In this document: piece by piece, positions 50,401 through 63,021 of the stretch
Layout of the letters: each line of letters opens with the position of its first letter
Numbering within the stretch: position 1 is the stretch's first letter
Origin: Parus major
Taxonomy: Eukaryota; Chordata; Aves; Passeriformes; Paridae
DNA: 64,000 bases
NCBI RefSeq assembly: GCF_001522545.3
Contig: NC_031768.1
Location: forward strand, 94,615,669 to 94,679,668
Direction: 5' to 3'
Notes under the pieces: model-generated
The model's database searches: none
Told to the model about the DNA's origin: nothing
What the model saw: only the letters and a program-made list of their open reading frames with translations
Translations under genes and position numbers: made by a program

Positions 50401-52740
50401 ATTAATTAATCTATTTATTAGAATAAGAGGTGTATACAGGCAAAATATGAAATAGGCATCCTACAGCATCTAGAACATTCAGGCTATTGCAAGAAGAAAC
50501 TGCAATTCTAGGAACCAAAGGAGTAAACTGTAATTGTACCACAATTTGCTGATAGTGGAAGAATAGGCTTGGGAATGAAAAGCTCTGCTGTTCATAGAGC
50601 AGCTGAAACTGTTTTGAAGTGAGTCAGCTTGAAGTTACTAAACCAGACAAAGTCTTAACCACATCAGTGCCAGAAATGGCCAGTCACTGAAAGTGTGGCA
50701 GGAGGTCTATAATGACAGCATAGAATTTATATTCCTAAATATGTTGTCCTCCTCAAGAGTGCCTTTGAATACCCTCTTCCTGTTTGCCTGTTGTAAAATA
50801 CAGCGTGGTGATGATGAAGAGACTACAAATTCCAAACAATTTATTTATTCAAGCCATAACATCATTTCCTTACTATCATGCCCTGACAATATGAAGTATT
50901 AAGCTTTTGAACAATCTGCAAACATGCACTGGAAAGTTTATTTCATAAAAAAATCAGAAAGGTGATCTAAGTGATACCTGTCTAGGAGGGCAAGGGGATG
51001 ACATATCACCTAACACAAGAGTGAGTTGGACACACAGTATCAAAATCTTGGTTCTAACTTGGGCTTTGCAACTCCAGACCTCAACACAGTGAGCCAGCCT
51101 TTCTAAAATGAATTCAAACGTGTTTTGGAAAATGCCCTTCACAATTTTTCCGTAAATCAGATCACACAAACCAAGATGAGAATAAGATCCCAGTCATCTC
51201 TCCTAGCCATGCCCTGCACTAGCTCTCCAGTCATTACTCATCAGCCAGCACCCCCTTGGTTCACAGCTGGGAGAAGGTGCAATTCAACAAAGAGCTATCA
51301 CTGCAAATGGAAAACCCACAAATTCCCAGAGGCACGTGCAATGTGTGCCTCACCAGCCACACCCCTACTGACAGTGTACACTGCGTCCAAAGGCTCACAA
51401 CTTCCTCAAACACCACTTCCTCTCAGAGCATGCCAAGTGCAAAATAATAATCCCAGAAAAGCCAACACCCACATGAACTTTTAAACTGACTTTTTAAAAA
51501 GAGCACATTCATTACTAAATTTTTTTTGTCTTGGCTATTTGTAATGACTGAAAAAAAATACTGAATTAAACTGGAATGAAAGAAACATGACAAACAGGAA
51601 TTACACTAACTTGATTACAAATTTAAATACACAAGGTAAAATTGAACACCATTAATACCAAATGGAAATATGCAATACCTTGATATCTACTTTTATCTCC
51701 TTAGAGAATATTATCTGTAAAAGCATCCTTCAACTTGTGTTCCTCAAAATACAAGTATAAATTTTGGATAAATGAGACAAACTGTATTGCAACAAAATGT
51801 GCTGATGACCTAGCTACAAAAATTGGCAAAAAAGATGGTCAAATAAATAAAAATCATTAAGAAAGAGACAACAAAGAATAGCACTGTGCCTAAGCACTGT
51901 ATAAAGCACAGAAGGTACAACTGATGCAGCTGTCTCTGCCCCATGCCCCAAACCCAATAAAATGGAGATGGCACAACTGAAAAGATAAAGAAAAAAAAGC
52001 AACCGTGGGCAAAGTTTAGAAGTAGATTCTACATGAAGCAGAATTAAATTTCAAAATAAATGAGCAAGTGAGCCAACCAAAAAAAAAACCCCACCCAAAA
52101 CTTTTCAACAGAGGGAACAGCAGCTGAAGGCTCCTACACTAAAGAAATGTGAATCAGTAGTGGAATAGTAGAGGTGAATGGGAAGTAATTGTTTCCTTTC
52201 CCCCTAATCATGAGGCCAGAAAGAATTGAACTGAACTTTTGAGGGCAGAAATGAAACATGCCACTTGCTTCTTATTTTCTTCTAAAATACTTAGCTAAAA
52301 AAATAGTATAGGATTCAAAACATAGCATGTGTACAGCAATTTCTCTCTTGCTACTTTCTCCCAGGACGTTTATAGAATTTTAGTATTTCTGCAGCATAAA
52401 GAACATTTATGGACAACAATGTAAGCAAAATATATGCTCATAACAGCTTCATTTTCTTAGAAAGTCAGGTAAAAAATGGTCCTCAGACATTTCTGGTAGA
52501 CCAAGCGTTTCAAAATATTTTTATTCCATATGCTATTCTTCCATGTTTCATCTGATTTGAATTCAGGTATACTGTGGATGGTAATAGTCATAAATGCAGT
52601 AATATATTATCACTATATATTCATGTACTAAATAAAAAAATTTACAGTGTAGAGGGGGAAGATGAGCAGATTGAAGGAAACCTCTTTTTACACAAGAGAT
52701 TTCTATGTTCACACTTTTAATGAGCTCTAAATAATTTCCC
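41491..52740. other. Intergenic sequence, nothing recognised
   Basis: About 11 kb of AT-rich DNA. Minor items are a perfect 8-base inverted repeat at 44905-44928, a 14-base direct repeat AGCTACATATCCAA at 48175 and 48194, and an 11-base direct repeat GAGCAACAAGA near 47360 and 47389. No gene, RNA or transposon was recognised. Confidence 0.5.
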
Positions 52741-52895
52741 AGAGTAAGATAGATTAAGATAAAGACCTAAAAATAATTAAAGATAAAATATAAAACAAAT
52801 AAAATATAAAATATTAGAAATACAATAAATAATAAATAATATATAAAAACCCTAAAAACATAAAAAATCCACAAAAAAAAAAGTGGATTTTTATT
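52741..52895. repeat. A/T low-complexity block ending in a perfect hairpin
   Basis: About 120 bases of A-rich sequence (AAATA, TAAAATA and similar units) end in an inverted repeat. AAAAATCCAC (52863-52872) pairs perfectly with GTGGATTTTT (52883-52892) around a 10-base A loop. Confidence 0.8.
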
Positions 52896-55800
52896 TTCAT
52901 CTTTTGGGGATGGGTAGTGGGATCCAATCCAAAGAAAGCTATAAGGAAAGTCTTAGAGTGTATCATATACCTAAACTAGAAAAAAAACAAACCAGACCAT
53001 TTAAAGCAATAGTAATACTAGCAATTTCAGCATAATTTTTCATTGTAAAACTTAAGAAAAATAAAATAACAGCTATTTATGGAATATAAATATCCATGAG
53101 TTTGAATGATATTTTTTTCTTGAAGTTAATTTATATATGTCATCCTTTACCAAAAGTAATTTCAGTTTTGACAAATGCACATTCTTAATAGAAAAAAAAA
53201 TAGTTTCTAATATACCTGAGAAAGTCTGGATAGAAGGTAAGAGCACATCTCATTAAAGAAGGGGCAGTAGAAAGTAGCTTTAATAAATGCAGTACTTTCT
53301 ATGGAAGATTTACATAAAAGCAGTGACAGATGCTTAAATAAAATGTAGAGCCTACAGTTGCTGGCTGTTACCTACACATGAAATTCTTCAGGTGAGGGAA
53401 ACACCACTGGAGCCAATTCTTTGATACCAAAATGTAAAGGTATAACCAGGGCAACAACTTGTACCAGTTATGAAAGATCACACTATACACGGTATTGCTT
53501 ATGGTACAACATGCTTGTTATAAATGGCAGAGAGTTTCCAGAAGATACCACAATTTATTATTTATATAGAAAATGTTACTTGGGGCTAGTTGCAACAACA
53601 CTTTGCCAAAAGTGGGTCCCAAATGGAAGTAATTTTGAATTAGCCTGAGATTATGAGATCATCAAAAATATCTCTCTCACTTCATAATTGTACTTTAACT
53701 CATTCATGAATCATGAAGTTAGCATTTCTAAACTACTCATCTATGCAGCAATCAGATAAATAGAAGAGGAATAAAAACTCAAAGATGCACACCAACATCT
53801 CACACACTAACTCCTGAACCTAATTTTATATAAAAATCCTCTTGATTGTATAAAGGAAATTTGATTCTAGAGAATACAGTCAACTACTACAGAGTTACTT
53901 ACAACTGGATTTCACATGCATAGTTTTAGTTGATCAAACAACTGAGGACAAGTCAATTCTATATGCAAATTACTGTGAAATATCATATACCATTTATACT
54001 TTACATTTTCTATAGACAATCTATTTCATGACAGCTACTCATTCTTGAAGCATATACTCACAATTGTTCTATTGCAAATTAGATCCTCAAATTTTGAATT
54101 TTCTTCAATCTTCTGAGCATTCTCTCTTACTGAGCATCATAAATGTCAAGATGACTGATATTTCTAATTTCCTGATGCAAATATTCTGTCAAAACATTTG
54201 CATTTTTACATCCCCTTTAGACTAAATTGGCTCTGTGAAGGGCCATGGCAGCAGTCCCTGGTATTGTTTACTGTGGAACCCAGGCTTTAGAGAGTAAGTG
54301 GAAAAATCTACACAAGAAGAAACATGATAACTTTCAGATTACTGGCAAAGTTCTCCACTCTGTGCTCAAGAAGTTCTAGCAGTAAATTTCTGAGAAGCAA
54401 TATATTACATCATGACAAAAAAATCTACTCCTGGGAGTCTGTGACATAAAGGAGATACCCCCACAACAGTGGTGATCCACCAAAGAGGGATATTTTTGTA
54501 CACTCCATCTTCCCAGTAAGTAATCCTAATAACCCCAATATTGCTTCTAATGTAAATGCAGGTGCCACCCACAACAAAACATAACCTGCAGCTCCTGATT
54601 CTTTCTTAACAGCTGGAAAAGAGATGCTAGGCTCAGAGGTGATTGTGGACAATAAACCAGTGCAAGTCATTTAACTCTGAGAGACATCTATTTTATTGAA
54701 ACACCCTTTTCTGAGGAGTCTGGAGGCTGTTTCAATCTCACACCAGGGACACAGACACAAAAGAAAAGTTCCTGGGGGACACTGAAGTTGTAAAATACAG
54801 TAAGCAATGTCACAAAGAATGAAAATAGCTGTGGTTTACATCTACATCATTTTTAAGGAAAATTAATTGTTGAAGACTAGGCAATAAAATTAAAGAAAAA
54901 TAAAAATACATAAAAATATGTAACACTCAAATTGCAAGGCATATCTACTAGTACTACAAATTGCTGTTGCATTTTTTCATCCCTACAGATGTACCAAAAT
55001 ATGATCCATCTAAGCAGACAAATCAATACCAGTTTTCATTTCAGAACATATTAGCTTAATACAAAAAATAGCTTTGTCATTAACAAATAGTGTTTAGAGT
55101 CATAACATATGGCCTTACTACAGTGGACAGCGCTGTCCAAAAAAATCAAAAGTTAGAACTGGCATGTGAAATAATAGAAAAACAGAACAAAGGAGCAGCC
55201 TCACCCCAAAGAAAAATTAAGCTTAAAGAAAAACAGATTAATCTCAACAAAAACAGATACTGATAAAAATGAAAATCACAGAAGTTTCAGACGGATAAGC
55301 AATGCAAATGTGAAACTCAATATCATATCAACATAATTATCATCTGCTGTTTGACCCAATTAAAGAGATTATATAGATCCATCTCTCTTTTAGGAATTAA
55401 GATAAGAACTTTACCTAGTCAAATAACAATCCAATTTAGCAGAAATTCCCTAGTAAAAGATTTAATTAGACTTTTCTTTTACATTAGAGTCTGTTGTGTA
55501 TCAATACAATGACTGGTAAAACCAGACATGAACAACAATCAGCTTAATCTATTTTGGAATTGCAAACCTTTAATTGTTCTCATAATTATGTGGGTTTTGA
55601 ATGGCACAATCTGTAAGACTAAAACTAAGACAGCAAAAAAAATAAGACCTAAATACATTATTTCAGATAATTTCAGATATTTTAAAAACTTTAATCTTTA
55701 TAGGCCATTGTTATAAATTAACATTTATAAGTGCACACAGAAATGACTCTCTGTTCTGGTCTAAGTATTACAAACAATTGCTCTACATATCAACATCTGT

Positions 55801-58800
55801 AACAGCTTGCTGGCACAAAATCTGGGGTGGTGCAAGGGGAAAACAATACACAGCCTACTCCACTCGTGACTGAGGTTCGTTTGTTCAGCAGCACTGTGAC
55901 TGCATAAACCATCCTAGTCAGTACAAAAATAAACAAAATAATTAGCAAAGAGCAGAAAAAAAGACAGTCTGTGGCACCTGTCACTACAGTCTCTCAATGC
56001 TAATAGTTCAGGTCACTACTAAATGTTAATTTATTTATTACACAAACTGATTATTTCACTTCCTATAGAGGAACTTACAAATACTAGCTACAATTATTTA
56101 CTACATATAATTAAGTAAGTCTGTAGAAAAAGTCAATATACTTCATAGTTTCATATTAAATCTTTAACTTGTCGTAGAGTGAGAGAGGTCAAATACCTTG
56201 CTTGACTCACATTACCCTGAAGGAAAATAAGCAGAACTAAAGCATTTAAACATTAGATTTTTGGTCAGCAGTCCAGACTTAGTTAACCAAACCAAACAAA
56301 AAAGAATTACAAACCTCAGAAAAACCAACGATCCCAAACCAAAAGTATGCCACTGTGCCAAACCAGAGACTTCTCAAAGGCTTTCCCTTTTTTTTCACAA
56401 GAAGAACCACAATTTCTACAGTGTTCCCAAGTCAAGATTAAAATAACTTTCATAATACAAAAAAAAATGTGGCATTTGAGCCATTTGGTGGCAGATATAA
56501 AACAATATGCAATATACTTAAGTAGCTAAACTATTGGAAAAATATTAGATAAATAGCTAGATCAAGCACAGCCGTGTTTCAGTGCTTGGCACATGTTAAG
56601 TTTAAAAGGTCTGTTGAATTTTCATGATGGAGAACTCTCAGATTACTGGTGGAATCTGTCAGAGTATATGGATTAGTGTCTTTTTCCATTAATGTGTTTT
56701 GCTGAATATGACATTTGCAGGAAGATACATGTACATGAAGCTGCACATGACACGAGAGAAGATTCAGCAGAGAAGCTGATACAGAAAGAACACGTTCAGT
56801 GTTCAGTATGAACTCTTCCAGAATATCTGGTGACAGTACTACCTGTTTAATGCCAAGTTGAATGCCCAACCAATTCAGCTGTTTATTTAGCAAAAGCTGC
56901 CAACAAAGATGTCAACATCATAAACAGTAGTTGTGCAGTTTGGAGAGCTGCCCACTGGGAGTGGAACTGATGCAAACAAGACACAACAGACTATGAAACA
57001 AGCATTGGAAGGCAGTTTTAAACATAAATTTGTATTTGTGTGGGGTTTCATGGATGTTAGTGCTATTGCAAGTCTGAATGGGATTTCAACATTCCAAGCT
57101 GCAGCAAAGTAATTGTTAATAGATGATGAAAGTTCACCAGATATAAATCAATAATTGAGGGTATTGAATTAGTCCAGTCTTTCACTTACAGATGTTAATT
57201 CTATGCATATACTTCCATATTCTCCAATTACTGTACTGCCCATATCCATTCATAACATCTCATTTTCTCTCATTAAAACAGATGTAGTTAGCAATGTAGG
57301 AACTAGCTGTTTATTAAGTTCTTTGAACATTGTCTCAAAACACAGTCCACACAAGTACAGTACTCAATCCAACTTCTACATGCCAAAGGGAAAAACAAAA
57401 AAGATTAGTGCATAGCTTTGCCTGTAGAAAACTGCGAAAGTTAACTCTCAAAGGCTAGAAGTCTTTGAGGATTCAAGAAGTTTTGAATGTGGCTGGCACC
57501 CTATTAGGCTGTGTGAGAGGAATTTACCAGCACAGCTCTATCTGGGAAGTAAACCAGTACCATACAGACAGCGTAGAAAGGAGCAACACATGAGAGAAGC
57601 AGAGGAAATGTTTGCCATGAAATGGTGAGCCAACAAGTCAGCACTCAGACATTCCACTTTGGGCTGATCTTGTCTTTCTTATGGGGCCTATTCCTTAGGG
57701 GCTTTTTTCTATCAGTCCAGCATGTCAAGAGAACAAAGTTTAGAGCAGTAAGAACCAGCCATCAAGCCTTGGAACCTTGAGCCCTTCCCAAAAGAAACAA
57801 GACCTCTATGTTATTTTAGGATTGCTTTTATAAACAAATGATTTTGCAACTTTGAAAAAAAAAGAATCTCAAAGAGCATACCTTAAAATTTAAAGAGAAA
57901 AAACATAGAAAGTAAATATCTTTGTTAGTTCAATCATTTCTCAAAGGAACTGACTATGGTAACAAAAATAGAAAAATTGTATCTATGTGCATAAATCCCT
58001 CTGTCACCAATTCTTTCTCCACTCACAGTATTTCCAAATCACTGTACATCACCACACCATAATTTCCCTGAAAACTGAGCTGTTACTTAAAAGCATAAAG
58101 GTTTTGAAATTATCTGGAAGAAAGTTGGGAAATAGAAAAATATGTCACCTCTTACTCGTTTTGGAGCAGCACATTAAAACTGCAATCTATAAAGCATGAA
58201 AAATATTATCATGTTCGAGTGGTTTTTTTCCTAAGTATCAACATCCATCATTTTCTTTGCCATAGTATGGTCCCAATTCTATTATTCACATATTACAGCC
58301 AAAAATATTAAAGGACAGCCATGGTTTAATGTTAAGGGCTTCTTGAGGTGAAGTAAAGCATTCCAAAATTCACCCTCAAAAGAGCAGGCTAATATAACAT
58401 GCAGACTCTATAAAAGAACAGCTTTTCTATTAATTCAGCTTTACCACCTTAATCCAGCAAAAGACACCAATTCTTAACAAGAAGAGCAAAAGCTATTTCT
58501 CCTCCTGCCACCTTTCCCCCTTCATTCCTTTTGTAATATAAACCCTGGAGAGGACAGAAGTAATTAAAAAATGAGCTTTCTTTACTTGCAGCTTTGTCAG
58601 CATCTTACTCAGGTGACAGCAATATATTGCTTTTGAGTCTTTTTTGTTCTCTCAAAAGGGAATTCAAATGTAGGTGTTGCTTGCATGATGACTAAATAAG
58701 GAAAAAACAGAGAACATTAAAGTCCTTTCTCACCAGATTATATTTTGTCACAAACATCATTTGCTGTTTTTAGGTGAGAGTGTCATAAGTAACAATGCTT

Positions 58801-59519
58801 TTAAGTTTTTGATGTTCAAATCACTTTTTACAGAAGATAGCAGCTGGCTCAGCTCACATGTATTAAAAACATGAGGATGCCAATGTGCAGGTTATTTTCA
58901 GAAGCAACACAAAGATGAGCAAAAACATTAAGAAGAATCTTAAGACGACTTGGCTCTTTTACTATCTTCCCTATCAACAACTGGAACATGCCAAAAACAT
59001 GATATTAATTAATGTTACATTATTTGTCAGCAGATAAGTTGAAGGAATTTTTAGAACAGCATAGAAGCAAGCAGGGCCCTTAGGTATTCCTAACCTTTCC
59101 TGCTATTTACCCCCACAGCTTTTTAAAAAATAATAAAATACCCCAACCAGCAAGTTAACTGGGCAAGATATTTTTTATCTCAGCAACTTACAAAAGTAGT
59201 TCTACCATTTTGACAGCTGTTACAAAGTAAAACATTAATCTCAACTCTAAATAGTCACCCATAAACCAGAATCTGATCCTCCTGACATCATTTGCATGCC
59301 AACATCAAAAACTCATCATGTATTAGATATGTTGGATTTCTCTTGAAGTGACTCTTGCAGGCACTATTTATCATTTAAAGATTCTGGAAACATGTTGCAA
59401 ACATAGCAAATTTATTCAGAATAGCCAGAGAGCCCTTGCTGTGCTCTATCACTGTACATACTCTTGAAGAAAACATGCTACATCATCTTAATTGTAGCAA
59501 CAGCTGCATTTGCACAGTT
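52896..59519. other. Intergenic sequence, nothing recognised
   Basis: About 6.6 kb of AT-rich DNA left of the retroviral relic. A 104-codon minus-strand open frame at 56579-56893 has no recognisable motif. No repeat family or RNA gene was recognised. Confidence 0.5.
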
Positions 59520-60240
59520 GTTTCTGCCTTACTTCTTGTTAATAAAGCAAGATGTCAAAAGAAGTAGAATCATGATCATCTTTTCAAACATTTCCATTAG
59601 TTGAATCACTACTGCTGGCTCTGACTCCCAGCAGAGAGCCGAATGTGGGAACTGTCCTAGACAGCACTGAGAATATTGTAATGCTGTCCCTACAGAACCT
59701 CCATGCAAGCCATACTGGATCAATTCTTCGGTTTTAGAGCCATTTAGAACAAGTATAAACCACCTTCAGCTCTTTAAATGAATGCATTATAATGTTGTTG
59801 GAAGTATTGTTTAAAGGCAATACTCTGGCAGTTCTGTTATCACCAAAAATGACCGAAAGTTGAGTAAAGAGGGCTCCTTAGCAGCAGTGCAGAATTGAGA
59901 ACAGGCATGATTTACTGCAGGCTGTGGGGGACAGCTCCATCCAGTGTGCATCCCCATCCTCTGCAGACCACACTGCTTGCACACATTCACCACAGACACC
60001 TGAACCACAGTTCCTAGGATTTCAGGCATATTATAATTGCTCATTACCATAAAATTCTCCCCTGGTTCAGCCCCTTTCACGGTCTTGTTTTGGCTGTGGC
60101 TTCATTCCTAAGCCAGATACACTCCCCTCCAAAGTTCCTTTATCTCTCTTCTGTCCTTGCTCAGTAAGCAGATCCTGCACACCCTGTCTCTTTGCTAAAA
60201 GCACACAGATACAGTAGAACTCCTTGTTCTTAGATTAACC
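59520..60240 (-). other. Region 3' of env, possible LTR remnant, boundaries unresolved
   Basis: This is where the 3' LTR of the minus-strand provirus should lie. Two purine runs on the minus strand could be polypurine tracts. One reads GGAGGGGAG at 60130-60122, directly followed by TG. The other is an AAAGAGGAAATTG-like run near 60262-60250, followed by GTGCC. I could not find a convincing polyadenylation signal, a terminal CA, a target-site duplication or a second LTR copy. An 89-codon open frame at 59811-60080 has no domain I recognise. Confidence 0.25.
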
Positions 60241-60299
60241 CTTTGGCACCAATTTCCTCTTTGGAATCCTCAAATTCCTTAAGGACATTTGATAAGTCT

Positions 60300-60981
60300 C
60301 AACTCAGGTTTTATCTACAGTACATATATTCCTGCAAGATTAAGGTCAATCATTTTGTGAACACAACCAGTAGCGATGCTGATAATTATTACAATTATAA
60401 TCACAGTTATAATGGTTTCCCATACCTCGGCCAGCCATCCTTTCAAGGACCATTCTCCTATTTCTTGAAAAATTTTATTGAACCAATTAGTTTCAGAGGC
60501 TGTTTGGATAGCATCGCTGTCAGAAACTTGCTCTATTTTGTTGTCTTTGGAGATCTTCTGTTACATTTGAGATGTGTACACAACACTGTTCTCTATCCAA
60601 TGTTTAATATTCACAAAACCCTTCTCCTTTGGACAATAATAGATCCAAAGCCATTCTGTTTCGTAATATCATGTTAGTATCAATTTAAAATCTGGAATCC
60701 CCTTTCTGTGGCTTTGGATAGTTTCTTTATTTACCAAGTTCCTTTGCCATTACATTAGTCAGATTATCATATTGAATCACCATTGACAGATTTATGGGGA
60801 TAAATCCCCAAGGAATACATTCCCCTTCTGAATCAGGGATAGGGAGACAGGCTGTAATGGTGGACAGAGTACACATTTTACCAAACCCTTGGACTAAAGT
60901 CAATATTAAATTTCCTTCAACACATCCACCTAAAGATAAAATGATTCCCATAAACATTAGTCTATACATTTTGCTGCTCAT
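60300..60981 (-). pseudogene. ERV envelope remnant: leader plus transmembrane subunit
   Basis: Env would mediate entry. A methionine at 60981 opens an 84-codon frame with a hydrophobic leader and a short start of the surface subunit, ending with a stop near 60727. The sequence then passes directly into the ectodomain of the transmembrane subunit. This part holds a conserved heptad/loop region at about 60540-60665 with a Cys followed nine codons later by Cys-Cys (60613-60585), with a stop codon inside. It ends in an Ile/Val-rich membrane anchor at about 60417-60365 and a short tail. Nearly all of the surface subunit is missing. The plus-strand open frame of 144 codons here is simply the antisense of this region. 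Confidence 0.88.
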
Positions 60982-61039
60982 TTACAATTGTCTTTGAAAT
61001 TTTCAGCTGCAGTCTGGTGTCTGGTCAGGTGTCTGGTCT

Positions 61040-62060
61040 GGTGTTTTCCATTGTTCACTCTGGGCCAGGAGCCCTTTTAATTTGGATACAATGTGCCCAG
61101 GAGGTAATTCCTTTCACTTTCACAGCCATTCTTGTAGTCAACAGAACCAGATAAGGTCCCTCTCAATGCTCCTGAAGTGGCTCAGATTTCCAGGTCTTGA
61201 TGTATATGTGATCCCTGGGCTGAAATGAATGAACTGATAAATATTTATCATTCTATTATGTATATTATAATACTATGTTATTATCATTATAATTTAATTC
61301 AAGGATTTCCCTAATGAAATTAAATATTCTATTTCCTGATCCCCAATTTGTTCCTCTGACCCAGGGAAGGTTGCAAAGGTCTCCCAAATGTAAACTCATA
61401 CGGGGTCACCTTCAGGTTAGCCCTTACAGGACCTGTACTCAAATTCATAACAAGGCTAGTGGTAAAACCTGTGGCCATTTCAAGTTTCCTGACACATTTT
61501 ACTCATGTGTTCTTTAAGGTTTGATTCATCCACTCAGCCCTTCCATTAGATTGTGGTCTCCATGGACTACATAAATCCCAACTAATACCCAGTTGCTCAC
61601 TAAGTTGCTGTAATACTTCAGATATAAAATGGGGTCCCCTATCAATGACATTCAAACCTGGGTAGGATTTCTTTGAGGAGTACTTTGGTGACTTCAGTAA
61701 CCTTGTTGATGCAGCAGCAGAAAGCTTCTGGCCACCAGGAAAAGGTATCTATTAATACCAGGAAATACTTGTATCTTTTTGGCATGGTAGCTCAGAAAAA
61801 TTAACTTGCCAGTAACCCCCAGGAGTGTTTCCTCTCTTAGTAATTCCTGGAGGCAATCTTTTTAAATTCAAAGTATTATTTTTAAGACATTTCAGGCAAT
61901 TTTCTGTAATAGACCTGACTATTTTTGTCATACAGACACCAAGTATCTGAGTCCATAGACAATCATCATAACATCGATTCCCCAGTGGGTTTGCTGATGT
62001 TTCTCCTTCACAATTTGCAGCATCAATTGTGAAGGAGAAACCTTCACCCACCCTCTTTAT
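61040..62060 (-). pseudogene. ERV integrase remnant
   Basis: Integrase inserts viral DNA into host DNA. The zinc-finger CxxC pair is seen in the frame 61752-62051 (ENCLKCLKNN). The core then begins with [12 protein letters not shown]. At the first position of the catalytic D,D-35-E triad this copy has Asn (codon AAT, 61802-61800). The second Asp, in a DRGPHF motif near 61650, and the Glu, in a GRAEWMN motif near 61535, are retained but in frames separated by indels. The C-terminal domain shows a GPYLVLLTT segment near 61160, the GPY motif typical of gammaretroviral integrases, just after an in-frame stop. Confidence 0.9.
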
Positions 62061-62149
62061 TCTGGGCTTTGAGCTAAGTGGTTAATTTTGAATCAGCTTG
62101 ACTATATCCAGGGCTAGTTCATGGAAGTGAAATAACTTTCTTATGTATT

Positions 62150-62440
62150 GATGCTAAGATGCCTTGTTGCACAACCTTGCAGCTTTCTCTGCAAGTCTAT
62201 GTCCTACATGAATTTGGGAATCCCCACACTGATGTGCCTTGCAGTGTAGTACAGCCACTTCTTTGAGTAGTTAGAAAACATCAAGAAGGGACAATTTTCC
62301 TTGTTTATATTTATTTGGAGATTCCTGTGCTGTTAATAGACCTCTTTCCTTCCATATAGCCCCATGGGCATGAGCAATGCTAAAAGCATATTTCGAGTCA
62401 GCCCATATGTTTACCTTTTTTCCTGCTCTTCCATTTTTTC
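62150..62440 (-). pseudogene. ERV RNase H remnant
   Basis: RNase H degrades the RNA strand of the RNA-DNA hybrid. A segment with ADSKYAFSIAHAHG (about 62402-62361), the conserved central Asp-Ser motif region, is followed by a stop codon at 62273-62271. In another frame comes a HCKAHQ segment and the C-terminal helix, where the usual Ala-Asp-x-Ala-Ala is Ala-Glu-Lys-Ala-Ala. The N-terminal half of the domain is missing because of the deletion that joins it to the RT palm. Confidence 0.85.
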
Positions 62441-63010
62441 CTGCTCTGCCATTTCAAGGCTCTTCATGGCATTATGGGTTCTGATAGTTAATTCCAGGTA
62501 CTTTTCATTAGTTTCAGTTGCTAGTAAGATGTCATCAGCGTACTGCTGGACCAACCCTTTGGGATTCTCCTATTTCCAGGTCTCTAATTCCTTTGTCAGT
62601 TGGTTCTCAAAAATCACTGGACTATTTTTAAATCCTTTTTGTAACACAGTCCAAGTGAGCTGAGTTTTCTGGGCTGTTTGAGGACTTACCCACTCGAAGG
62701 CAAAAATACTCTTACTTTGTTTGTCAAGAGGTATGGAAAAGAAGGCATCCTCCAAAAATATCGCTGTAAACCACTGCTGTAAGGGCTGTTGAATTGGGTT
62801 CAACAGGGTGGATGTCCTGGAATACTTGATTGATCACTCAGAGGTCTTGTACTAACCTCTATCCCCTTTTTTAGCTGGTTAAGTAGGAGTGTTATGTTCT
62901 GACTCAAATTCTATCAATAACCCAAATTCCCTGAAATTTTCTTAGACTCTCAATTCCCCTCCTAATTTTAAAATATATTGTTTCTGTCTTGCCAGTTTTG
63001 ATTCAGGTTT
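62440..63010 (-). pseudogene. ERV reverse transcriptase remnant (finger and palm)
   Basis: Reverse transcriptase copies viral RNA into DNA. The N-terminal finger region is present but broken by stops and frameshifts (about 62820-63010). An open stretch at 62570-62803 holds the palm, with WFTAIFLEDAFF in place of the usual motif and the QLTWTVLQKGFKNSP segment. At the first catalytic aspartate position the codon is TTT, Phe (62758-62756). A stop codon follows the stretch at about 62567. The second catalytic motif, Y-A-D-D, is kept at 62542-62531. About 80 bases later the sequence passes abruptly into RNase H, so the thumb and connection domains are deleted. Confidence 0.9.
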
Positions 63011-63021
63011 TAGGGTAGTGC

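Noticed and set aside
56579..56893. 104-codon minus-strand frame
   Set aside because: No domain, no sensible start context and no neighbouring exon-like features.
60243..60677. 144-codon plus-strand open frame
   Set aside because: It is the antisense of the retroviral Env transmembrane subunit and has no independent support.
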